Shown one piece after another: positions 9,968 to 18,500 of a stretch of DNA of 30,632 nucleotides. A model generated the notes under the pieces. That model was not told where the DNA came from and did no database searches. It saw only the letters and a list, made by a program, of their open reading frames with translations. A program made the translations under genes and the position numbers. The DNA is from Fredericiella sp038205395 (GTDB taxonomy: Bacteria > Chloroflexota > Anaerolineae > Caldilineales > Caldilineaceae). The stretch is taken from contig JBBRBX010000071.1 in assembly GCA_038205395.1 (NCBI GenBank), positions 1-30,632 of the forward strand, in the 5' to 3' direction. How positions within the stretch are numbered: the first letter of the stretch is position 1; each line of letters opens with the position of its first letter.

Positions 9968-11764
9968 ATGACACTTTCATCCTCTACACCTGAATCGGCC
10001 CCTGCCGCCACTGTCCAGACGCCTGCCTGGTATGAACGGATTCTCGTCGCCCTCGGCAGCGCCTGGCGTTGGTTTGTGCGTGCACTCTTCAATTTTCGCC
10101 GTTTGCTGTTCAAGCGCCGCCTGCCCGACTACGCCGTCATTACCATTGACGGCGATCTGAGCGAGCGCGAGCCGCATATGCCCTGGTATTACGACTTTCT
10201 ACCTATCTACTCGCCGCCGCTCAGCATCGAGCGCATCAGCCACGCTTTGCATTCTGTGGTGGATGACCCCGATGTGCGCGGCATGATTTTTCTCTTCAAA
10301 GGCGCAGGCCCCAGCCTGGCTCAGGCCCAAAGTCTGGCTGCCCTCTTCCGCCGCTTTCATGAATGGGATCATACGCGCAACTCCGGGCGCGTCAACGCCC
10401 GCGCCAAACGCATCGTTGTCTACCTGGAGGAGATCAATGGCCCCGCCTTTGCTGCGGCCGCCGCCGCCGATTATGTTGTTGCACCGCCGCTCGCCGAGTG
10501 GGACGTCAAGGGCGTGATCGCGCAGCCTACCTATTTCAAGGACACCCTCGCCCGTTTGGGCGTGCACTTCGATGTTGTGCGCGTGGCGCCCTGGAAAACC
10601 GCCGCCGACAGCCTGCTGCGCAGCGACATGAGCGAGGCCGAGCGCGAGCAGTACAACTGGCTGTTTGACAGCCTCTACGCCGGCTTGGTCGACGCCATTG
10701 CCGAAGGGCGCAAGCTGCCCGCGGATCGGGTGCGCGAACTGATCGATCAGGCGCCAATGCCCGCCGCCGTCGCCTGTGCCGCCGGCCTTTTAGACAGCGT
10801 CGCCTATGAGGATGAACTGCCGGCGCTGCTGGGCGATCTGCACGCACCGGCTGCCACCGACCCGGCGCGCCTCAAGCCCTATGCACAGATCAAAAGGCTG
10901 CTCCTGCGTCGCGCCCGCCCCACGGCAGCGGCAGCCGTCGGCGTCATCAGCCTGCACGGGTCAATCATGACCGGCCCCAGCCGCTCTTCTCCTGTTCCCT
11001 TACCCCTGCTGGGCGAAGAGACGGTAGGCTCCGACACGGCGCAGCAGATGATCCGCCGCGCTGCCAAGGACGACAGCCTGGCCGCCGTAGTCGTGCATGT
11101 GGACTCACCGGGCGGATCGGCGCTGGCCTCCGACCTGATCTGGCGCGAGCTGGTGCAGCTCGACCGTATCAAGCCGGTCATCATCTACATGGGGGATGTC
11201 GCTGCGTCCGGCGGCTACTACATCGCCGCGCCGGGCCGCAAGATCGTGGCGCAGCGCGCCACCCTCACCGGCTCAATCGGTGTGATTATGGCCAAAGCCG
11301 TGACCAGCGGCGCCTATGAAAAACTGGATATAGGCTGGGAAACCGTGCAGCGCGGCCAACACGCCGATCTCTACAGCAGCCTCACACCCTGGGAAGGCGA
11401 TGCGCGCACCGCCGTCGAACAGAACCTTGACCACGTTTACAAAGAATTCAAACAGCGCGTGGCGGACGGGCGCGGCATTGACCTCGATTGTGTCGAAGAA
11501 CTCGCCGGCGGCCGTGTCTGGACAGGCGAACAGGCTTTGGCGCATGGCCTGATCGATGTGTTGGGCGATTTCGAGGTTGCCCTGCAAGCTGCCTGCGCCG
11601 CCGCCGGCCTGCCCAGCGACGGCAGCGTGCCCACCGTTGCCATCACCGAAGGCGGACGCCCGCTGCTGGCCGAACCGATCAAAGCGGCGCAGAGCCTGCT
11701 GGCGCTGGCAGGCCGCGCCCAGACGCTGCTCCTGGCCGATCAACTGCCAAAAATCAAAGGGTAA
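9968..11764 (+). CDS. sppA: Signal peptide peptidase SppA, 67-kDa type (S49 family)
   Basis: A 598-residue protein with the duplicated S49 layout of E. coli SppA. It degrades cleaved signal peptides at the membrane. The catalytic dyad is split between the repeats: Lys210 in APWKTAADSLL and Ser414 in GDVAASGGYYIAA, almost the same numbering as E. coli Lys209/Ser409. The segment VVHVDSPGGSA is also conserved. The N-terminus (about 22-50) is hydrophobic and basic (ILVALGSAWRWFVRALF) and could be an interfacial anchor rather than a clear transmembrane helix. The frame is open far upstream, but that part lies antisense to ald. ATG 9968 is preferred, with AGGGA 11 bases before it; ATG 9959 is possible. 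The next gene starts 20 bases on. Confidence 0.93.
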   Translation: MTLSSSTPESAPAATVQTPAWYERILVALGSAWRWFVRALFNFRRLLFKRRLPDYAVITIDGDLSEREPHMPWYYDFLPIYSPPLSIERISHALHSVVDDPDVRGMIFLFKGAGPSLAQAQSLAALFRRFHEWDHTRNSGRVNARAKRIVVYLEEINGPAFAAAAAADYVVAPPLAEWDVKGVIAQPTYFKDTLARLGVHFDVVRVAPWKTAADSLLRSDMSEAEREQYNWLFDSLYAGLVDAIAEGRKLPADRVRELIDQAPMPAAVACAAGLLDSVAYEDELPALLGDLHAPAATDPARLKPYAQIKRLLLRRARPTAAAAVGVISLHGSIMTGPSRSSPVPLPLLGEETVGSDTAQQMIRRAAKDDSLAAVVVHVDSPGGSALASDLIWRELVQLDRIKPVIIYMGDVAASGGYYIAAPGRKIVAQRATLTGSIGVIMAKAVTSGAYEKLDIGWETVQRGQHADLYSSLTPWEGDARTAVEQNLDHVYKEFKQRVADGRGIDLDCVEELAGGRVWTGEQALAHGLIDVLGDFEVALQAACAAAGLPSDGSVPTVAITEGGRPLLAEPIKAAQSLLALAGRAQTLLLADQLPKIKG

Positions 11765-11784
11765 CTGCAAAGGAACCAGCCAAC

Positions 11785-13026
11785 ATGCTCGACGTTCACG
11801 CCATTCGTTCCCAATTTCCGGCTTTGCAAGAGCCATACAATGGCCGCCCCGGCGTCTTTTTTGACAACCCCGGCGGCACGCAGGTGCATGAATCGGTCAT
11901 TGCCGCCATGACCGACTATCTCACCCGCCGCAATTCCAACACCCACGGGGTCTTTGAAACCAGCATCCGCTCGGATGCCGTCATCAACCACGCGCGCCAG
12001 GCAGCGGCCGATCTGCTGGGAGCCGAGCCGGCGGAGATCATCTTCGGCAACAACATGACCAGCCTTACCTTTGCCATGGGGCGCTCGCTGGCCGCCGAGT
12101 TTGGGCCGGACGACGAAATTGTCGTCACCCGTCTCGACCACGACGCCAATGTCGCGCCCTGGCTGATGCTGGCCGAGGACAGCGGAGCCAAGGTGCGCTG
12201 GGCGGATGTCGATGTCGGAAACTGCACCATTGATATGGGGCACATGCAGTCGCTGATCAACCCGCACACGCGCCTGGTGGCGGTGGGCTATGCCTCCAAC
12301 GCCGTCGGCACGATCAACGATGTAGCCACGATTATAGGCTGGGCCAAGGCTGCCGGCGCCTACAGCTTTATCGACGCCGTGCAGTATGCGCCGCACGGCT
12401 TGATCGATGTCAAGGCGCTCGACTGCGATTTTCTAGCCTGCAGTTCCTACAAATTTTACGGCCCCCATGCCGGCATCCTCTACGGCAAGCGCGAACATCT
12501 GGAGCGGCTGCGCGCATACCGCGTGCGGCCTGCGGGCGAGGAACTGCCCGGCAAGTGGGAGACGGGCACCAAAAACCATGAGGGGCTGGCCGGCGTGGCC
12601 GCATCGATTGACTATATCGCCTCCCTAGGCTCGACCTACGGCGGGGCGCCGCTCACCACCACCCGTCGCGAAAAGCTGCGGGCGGCGTGGAAGGTCATCC
12701 ATGAGTACGAGATGATGCTGATGGACCGCCTGATTACCGGCCTCAAGAGCATTCCCCAGGTGCGCATCTACGGCATCACCGAACGCAGCCAGTGGCCAAG
12801 CCGCGTGGCCACCGTCTCCATTCGCAAAGAGGGCAAGACGCCCGAAGAATTGGCCGTCAAGCTGGCCGAGCAAAACATCTTTGTCTGGAACGGCAACTTC
12901 TACGCTCTCTCCATCAGCGAGCGGCTAGGCGTGGAACCCAGCGGCGGCCTCGTGCGGTTGGGACTTGCCCACTACAACACCCTCGACGAAATAGACCGCT
13001 GCCTGGCCGTCATCGACCGCGCCTAG
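11785..13026 (+). CDS. Cysteine desulfurase-like PLP enzyme (aminotransferase class V) without the active-site Cys
   Basis: A 413-residue fold-type I PLP enzyme. Lys223 in SSYKFYGPHAGILYG is the Schiff-base lysine, and FIDAVQYAPH (195-204) supplies the cofactor Asp and ring-stacking contacts. The start MLDVHAIRSQFPAL and FFDNPGGTQVHESV match the cysteine-desulfurase-like subgroup (TIGR01976 type). The region where SufS/IscS carry the catalytic cysteine reads WNGNFYALSISERLG and has no Cys. Desulfurase activity is therefore doubtful, and a lyase or transaminase on another amino acid is more likely. It follows sppA by 20 bases and is probably co-transcribed. No suf genes are nearby. Confidence 0.88.
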   Translation: MLDVHAIRSQFPALQEPYNGRPGVFFDNPGGTQVHESVIAAMTDYLTRRNSNTHGVFETSIRSDAVINHARQAAADLLGAEPAEIIFGNNMTSLTFAMGRSLAAEFGPDDEIVVTRLDHDANVAPWLMLAEDSGAKVRWADVDVGNCTIDMGHMQSLINPHTRLVAVGYASNAVGTINDVATIIGWAKAAGAYSFIDAVQYAPHGLIDVKALDCDFLACSSYKFYGPHAGILYGKREHLERLRAYRVRPAGEELPGKWETGTKNHEGLAGVAASIDYIASLGSTYGGAPLTTTRREKLRAAWKVIHEYEMMLMDRLITGLKSIPQVRIYGITERSQWPSRVATVSIRKEGKTPEELAVKLAEQNIFVWNGNFYALSISERLGVEPSGGLVRLGLAHYNTLDEIDRCLAVIDRA

Positions 13027-13194
13027 CAAATCCCTTCCGCAGGGCGCTTCCGAGAAGTTTTCCCAATCAAAATTATTCTGTTTGAGAGGCATCTCGGAGG
13101 CGCCGGCAGCACTGTCGCCGCCAGGCGAGTTGCAAATCTGATAGCTTGTGCCGTTTTTGTGATAGCTACGCAGCAGGTATACGCCCCAGAAGAA

Positions 13195-13203
13195 TGCTAT
13201 AAT
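13195..13203 (+). promoter_or_regulatory. Predicted extended -10 promoter of the kinase gene
   Basis: TGCTATAAT, a perfect -10 with the TGn extension, lies 70 bases before the kinase ATG at 13273. No good -35 is seen at the right distance, as is allowed for extended -10 promoters. The same nine bases occur in front of the 14277 gene. Confidence 0.5.
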
Positions 13204-13272
13204 CAACACAATTGCATCCATTGGCATATCAAGTGGCTTTCCCGACAACCTGCTGAGCCTGGAGCGAAAAAG

Positions 13273-14211
13273 ATGTCATACATTGCTGACCGCAGTCGCC
13301 TGTTGCAGTTGCGCGAGGGTGCATTTATCAACCACAAGTATGTGCTGGTTTCCGCCACCCGACCGAAGAATGAGTATGTCGTGCCTTTAGGAGAAGGAGG
13401 ATCAAGCGTCGTTTTTCTCGCCTACCAAGTTCTGCTCGAACAAGAGGTCATCCCGCGGGCGCTCAAGTTCTTTGTTCTGTCTGCCGCGCTGGCGCAGCAG
13501 TATGAAGAGTGCCAGGTGCAAACGGCCAACACGCAGAATGTGCGCAACGAGATCATCCATCTCACCAGCTTGCAGCACACCAACATTCTCAGGGCCACCG
13601 ACGCGGGCACCTGCGAAATGGAGGAAGGGGAAGTAGACTTTCTTGTCACGGACTACATTCCCGGCCCAACGTTGAATGAGGTCATTGCCTGCCACGGCGC
13701 CAAACGCTGCACACCCGCTGCTGAATCCGTCTACCAACAAATTCAGCAGCAGCCCATTCTTATCCTGCGTATGTGCGACCAGATCTGTTCAGCCATTGAG
13801 TACCTGCACAGTCGCGAGATCTATCACCGCGACATTGCTCCCAAAAACATCCTGATCCACAGCCAAGAAGGGTGCCGCCCGATTCTCGGCGATTTCACAC
13901 TGGGCCGGCAGATTCATGCTGGGCAAGGCTGCGATAGGACGCAGCTTGGTGGCGACATGGCCTACGCACCACCGGCTGTTCACCGCCATGCCGACCATAC
14001 GCTCAGCGCGCACCAATACCAACAATTGGCCCAGTATTGGGACATCTATGGATTTGCCAAGAGCATGCTTGAACTGGATCAACTCTTGTCCCCAAACACT
14101 GATGTTGCGTGGCGGCAGCCCTTGCGTCACTATCTGCGCCAGGCGATGAAGGAGGAGCAAGCGGTCAGCGCTACAGCGCTGCATCGGACGATTGGCAGCC
14201 TTATCCCTTGA
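13273..14211 (+). CDS. Stand-alone Hanks-type Ser/Thr protein kinase
   Basis: A 312-residue protein that is almost entirely a eukaryotic-type kinase domain. It has a glycine loop LGEGGSSVVF (39-48), ATP Lys65 (RALKFF), helix-C Glu93, the catalytic loop YHRDIAPKN (184-192, Asp187 and Asn192) and the metal-binding motif as DFT (207-209) in place of DFG. The activation segment ends in AYAPPAV where APE is usual. There is no transmembrane helix, PASTA, TPR or other sensor domain, so it is probably soluble. The start at 13273 has GGAG 8 bases upstream; a longer reading from 13159 would begin before the predicted promoter. Catalysis looks possible because Lys, HRD and Asp are all present. Confidence 0.88.
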   Translation: MSYIADRSRLLQLREGAFINHKYVLVSATRPKNEYVVPLGEGGSSVVFLAYQVLLEQEVIPRALKFFVLSAALAQQYEECQVQTANTQNVRNEIIHLTSLQHTNILRATDAGTCEMEEGEVDFLVTDYIPGPTLNEVIACHGAKRCTPAAESVYQQIQQQPILILRMCDQICSAIEYLHSREIYHRDIAPKNILIHSQEGCRPILGDFTLGRQIHAGQGCDRTQLGGDMAYAPPAVHRHADHTLSAHQYQQLAQYWDIYGFAKSMLELDQLLSPNTDVAWRQPLRHYLRQAMKEEQAVSATALHRTIGSLIP

Positions 14212-14223
14212 ACAGATGCGCCA

Positions 14224-14232
14224 TGCTATAAT
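14224..14232 (+). promoter_or_regulatory. Predicted extended -10 promoter of the Gfo/Idh/MocA gene
   Basis: TGCTATAAT lies 12 bases after the kinase stop and 44 bases before the ATG at 14277. It is a consensus extended -10 element. The gene would therefore have its own promoter although it follows the kinase closely. Confidence 0.5.
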
Positions 14233-14276
14233 GGCTGCACCTATACAGCCGCCATTCAAGACTCGGAGAAAATCCT

Positions 14277-15389
14277 ATGCGCGCACCAGTCCGATTGGGC
14301 ATTGTTGGAGCCGGCAGCATCGCCCTACGCGGTTTGTTTCCCCACCTCACGCTGCCGGATGTGCAGGATCGCGTCCGCATCACCGCTGTTTGTGACCCGG
14401 TGCTCGAGCGTGCGCAGGCGGCGGCGGACAAATTCGCTGTGCCGGCAGCCTACCCCACGCTGGAAGCCATGCTGGCAGCGGGCGCTGTCGATGCCGTCTC
14501 GATCTGCTCGCCGATTGGGGTGCACTACGAGCAAGGCATGGCGGCGGTGGCGGCGGGCGTGCATGTGCACTTCAACAAAAGCATGACCACCACTGTGGAT
14601 GAGGCCAACCGCCTGATCGAGGCGGCGGCGGCGCAGGGTGTCCAGTTGGTGGCGTCGCCGGGCGAAATGCTGCGCCCGCGCCACCAGAAAATCAAACAGA
14701 TGATTGAGCAGGGCGAGTTGGGCCGTCTCACGTGGGCTGTCACCGGCGCAGCCTTTGGCACCTATCACGAAGACGAAGAGAAGGTGCGCGGCGGCAGCGA
14801 CCCGCTCACCAACATCAACCCGGCCTGGTACTTTCGCAAGCCGGGCGGCGGCCCACTCTACGATATGACCGTCTATGGGCTGCACGCGCTCACCGGCATT
14901 CTGGGGCCGGCGCAGAAGGTGACAGCCTTCTCCGGCGTGCGTGTGCACGAGCGTCCTTTTCAAGACCAGATGCTGCCCACAGACATGGACGACAACACGC
15001 TGATGGTGCTTGATTTTGGCGATTCACTCTTTGCCTTTGTCTACGGCGTAGCCGCAGGTGGCTTGCCCAACATGGGCCGTCCGCTGATTTTCGGCACAAA
15101 CGGCATCATCAACGGCTCACTGGTCAATGGCCAGCCGATTGAGTATCCCGGCATGGAACTAGACGCCGAGTTCGGCATGAACGGCTCGCTGCCGCATGTG
15201 GTGGGGGCGCATCGCACAATGGAGGAGGCGCACGTCTACGAAGACGTGATGCAGTTGGTGGACTTGCTGTTAGACGGCGCACCGACGCTCGCCGGCCCCG
15301 AACACGCCCGCCACGTGATCGAAATCTTCGACGCCGCCTACCGTTCAGCGGCCAGCGGCGAAGCCCAGCCGCTGCACACCACGTTCTAG
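14277..15389 (+). CDS. Gfo/Idh/MocA-family NAD(P)-dependent oxidoreductase
   Basis: A 370-residue sugar or polyol dehydrogenase-like protein. The N-terminal Rossmann motif is RLGIVGAGSIALRG (6-19). The usual EKP motif that carries the proton-relay lysine is replaced by FNKSMTTT (Lys101 kept). The C-terminal half has GGGPLYDMTVYGLHAL, the family's substrate-side block with Asp and His. The length is normal. The substrate cannot be told from the sequence. CGGAG precedes the ATG by about 8 bases. The gene ends 78 bases before a strong hairpin terminator. Confidence 0.9.
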   Translation: MRAPVRLGIVGAGSIALRGLFPHLTLPDVQDRVRITAVCDPVLERAQAAADKFAVPAAYPTLEAMLAAGAVDAVSICSPIGVHYEQGMAAVAAGVHVHFNKSMTTTVDEANRLIEAAAAQGVQLVASPGEMLRPRHQKIKQMIEQGELGRLTWAVTGAAFGTYHEDEEKVRGGSDPLTNINPAWYFRKPGGGPLYDMTVYGLHALTGILGPAQKVTAFSGVRVHERPFQDQMLPTDMDDNTLMVLDFGDSLFAFVYGVAAGGLPNMGRPLIFGTNGIINGSLVNGQPIEYPGMELDAEFGMNGSLPHVVGAHRTMEEAHVYEDVMQLVDLLLDGAPTLAGPEHARHVIEIFDAAYRSAASGEAQPLHTTF

Positions 15390-15467
15390 CGGAAGACTGC
15401 CAAACTTTGGTGCAAACCAGACGCCCGTAGTAATCAGCGGTTTTGACAGTGCCGGCGCCGGTGTCTT

Positions 15468-15502
15468 GCGGTCTGCCCACCACCTTGTGATGGGCAGACC
15501 GC
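15468..15502 (+). terminator. Strong hairpin terminator between converging genes
   Basis: A 12-bp perfect stem GCGGTCTGCCCA/TGGGCAGACCGC with an 11-base loop is followed on the plus strand by TTCTTAGTT. It ends the 14277 transcript. It also lies just after the stop of the leftward 15510-19649 gene, and could slow transcription from that side, although that strand lacks a T tract. Confidence 0.8.
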
Positions 15503-15509
15503 TTCTTAG

Positions 15510-18500
15510 TTACTGCCTCACATCCGGCATGTACAGCTTAGAACCGCCATCCGGCTCATTGATCGGTTCTTCGTTGGTCGGCGTCACTGACTGGATACCC
15601 ATGTCGAGCGTTAGATTGCGCTGCCCGCCCGCCAGTTGGCCGGTGTCCGACGTACGGCCGTCGGCATCCGCATCGCTGTCGTTCGTGTCGTCACCAGCAT
15701 TGGGGACGGTCGGAACGTAGTCCGGCGGCAGCGTGTTCAGGTCGAAGACTACATAGTAGGAAGTCAGCGGCACATTCGGGAAACCGTAGATGCCATTGGC
15801 ATTGGTGGTTGCCGTCAGCGGCTGTCCCTCCAGCAGCACAGGCTGCTGCGTGGCGCTGTCGTAGAGTGTCACGACGACGCCCGGCGCCCCCGGTTCCAGC
15901 ACGACATCGCCTTGGAGTCCATTCTTGTCATTGTCAAACCAGACACGGTCGCCCAATGCCGCCAGCACATAATCCTCCACCTCGCCGCTGAAGGCAGTGC
16001 CTGTGCCAGCCTGTACTTCGGCTGCAACCAAAGCCAGACGGAAGCGAGTGTAGACGATGTCGACAGCGCTGCACGGCACAGGAATTTCGACCACTTTCGT
16101 CTCTGTACCGATTGTGCCTGGGAATCCTTCGCCGGGGCCAAATACACCGTCGCCATTCCAGTCAAAGAACGCACCATAGTTGGCAGGCTCATTGCTGGTC
16201 TCCGCCGTCAACTGGATGCGCGCCGTCCGGCATGGCTGCAGCGGCGTCAGGAAGAGCACGCCGTCTTCGTCGTCTATTTCGCCATTGGCATCGTCGCCGT
16301 TGGCCTGCACAACCGGCTGCCCATCTCCTTCTGCATCCACCAGCGCACCCAAGTACAGCCCTGGGACAATGATGTGGCGTGCCGCATCCGCCGGATTGGG
16401 CAGACCACTGGCCTGCGTCGGGTATTGGGTCGGGTCATCGCCATAGTCCGCCGGCCGCCAGATGCCGAAGTCACGGCTGAGGTCGGCGCCATTGGCGTCG
16501 GTCAGACTGTTGGGCAAATCAAACACATCCGTAGCATAGTAGCTGCACAGGTCACTGCTGCCGCTGCTGCTGCCGTCACTGTCCAGCGTATCGTCGCTGC
16601 CCTGATTCTGCAGCGTGGGCGAATAGCCGGCCGGCAGGCAGAAACGCACCTGGTAACGACCGGCCGCCAACTGCGGGAACAGATAGTAGCCCGGCTGCCC
16701 GGTGCCGTCCGGCCCAGTAATGCGGAAGCCCAACAGCGCGCCGGCCTCATTATACAGTTCGACGCGCACGCCGTTCACGCCGGCGCTGCTCTGCTCCACA
16801 GACTGCTGGATACCGTCCTTTTCCAGCCCCGGCACATCCAGCCATACCAGATTGCCCACGGCATACCCGCCACTGGGGGCCAGACGCATGCCTACCTTGT
16901 TCGGCTCCGCCGGCAGCAGAGTCAACGCATCGGCGTCGTTGCCCGGCTGGCCATCCACATCCTTGGCCTCGCTGGCGGTAAAGCCAAACGAATTCCAAGC
17001 AATCTGGCAGGCAGGGTTCGCCGCCGGGTCAAACGCCGCCCCTTCCGGCGGTGTTGAACAGGAGGCATCTGCCGGCGCACCGTTGGGCGCAACCATGGGC
17101 CAGTCAAACTTCAGCGCCCCAAAGCGCGGCAGCAGCAGACAATCACTGGTGCGCTGACCGCCGGCATAGGTGCAGAAGTCCAGCTTAATCGCCCGCACGC
17201 TGGTGGGGTCGGCAGGCACCGTTGTCGACCACTGCGCATCCGTGCAGCCGGTGGGGTTGACCCCCAACTCGGGCCGGCAGGGGTTGTCCTGTGTGCTGTA
17301 GAAGATTGTGAGCGGAATGCCGGCCGGCCCGGCTACGGCAGCCTGCAGATTAGGCCGCCATTGGCTGAGGCGAGCCGACAGATCGACGACGCCCGTATCG
17401 CCAATGCGCGGGAAGAGGTCGATCGCCACAATGTTGGTTACGGAAATGTTGCTGGTGTTGGTGATAAACAGCCGGTAATCGACAGGGCCACCCGGCACCG
17501 TCAGCCCCAACTTGTTGTAGTCGCCATCTTCGCAGGCAGGCGTGCCATAGGTGGCGCAGTCGATCTGCCCGCGCACGAACTTCTCCGAGTCCATCGCCAG
17601 CGCAATGCCTATGCGCACCGGCAGCCGGCTCTGGCAGGATATTTCGCTGGTGTTGGCGTCGCCATCCAAGTCCTGGGTGTCGACATAGACGCTGTCTCCG
17701 CTGCACAACAAGATCGAATTCTGGTCGCGTTCGGCGTCATCGGGGTCAGCCGGCGCCGACCAGTCAAGCAGCGCCGCCTGGTTGAGGTACTCGGTTGGCG
17801 GCGTGCCCTCTTTTACCTGCACACGATACGTCACCACCAACTGTGCACCCGGCTGCAAGCTGTAGGCAGGCGCGCCGGTCCAGCCCCAACGCAGCAGCGT
17901 GCGCCCTGTGCCGTTAAAATCATTCAACACTTCAAGCTGCGGCGCCGGCGCGCCGGTAGCGCTGGCGGCAGAGTCAAAAACCGCACTGCCGGGCACATAG
18001 ACAAATTGCGCCGGCAAAAAGTCGGCAATCAACGGGTTCTCCAGCGCCAACTGCGCCGCCGCCTCATTGCGCAGCGTCACACGATAGTCGATAAAGTCCA
18101 ACGGCTGCGCTGTGTTGCGGTTGGCGCTCTTGGCGATACGCGAAATCGCGCGCGCGGCAATGAGGCGAATCGTGTTACACGTCTGATCGGTCGCACCCGG
18201 CTCCAAGACCGTCGCCGTCGCGCAGTTTATAACTGTGGTCGGCGGCAGCGGCGGCAGTGCCGGCGCAGCCGTGATACGGCCTACCACCGCCGCCCGCCAC
18301 GGCTCCGACGATACAGGCCGGTCACCAATTTCCCAGCGCAGGCGCGTCACAATTTGCCCGCTCCCCAACCCCAAGCCGGCGACGCTGATGACAGCGTCAG
18401 TGCTGAAGGGGCTGCCGGCCACTGGAATCCACGTGCCCGACTCATTGATCTGGTAGGAAACTGTGACCGGCTGTGTCACTGTGCCGCCCGCCGTCAGCGA

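Noticed and set aside
12925..13227. Minus-strand ORF with a hydrophobic segment (DAIVLIIAFFWGVYLL) in the gap after the desulfurase-like gene
   Set aside because: It overlaps the kinase promoter and runs antisense into the desulfurase-like gene. The ribosome site is weak and no homology is seen. A small membrane peptide cannot be excluded.
15636..17057. 473-residue plus-strand ORF
   Set aside because: It is antisense to the DUF11/SdrD_B protein, whose domains are clear. The reading is rich in Arg/Gln/His without any domain.
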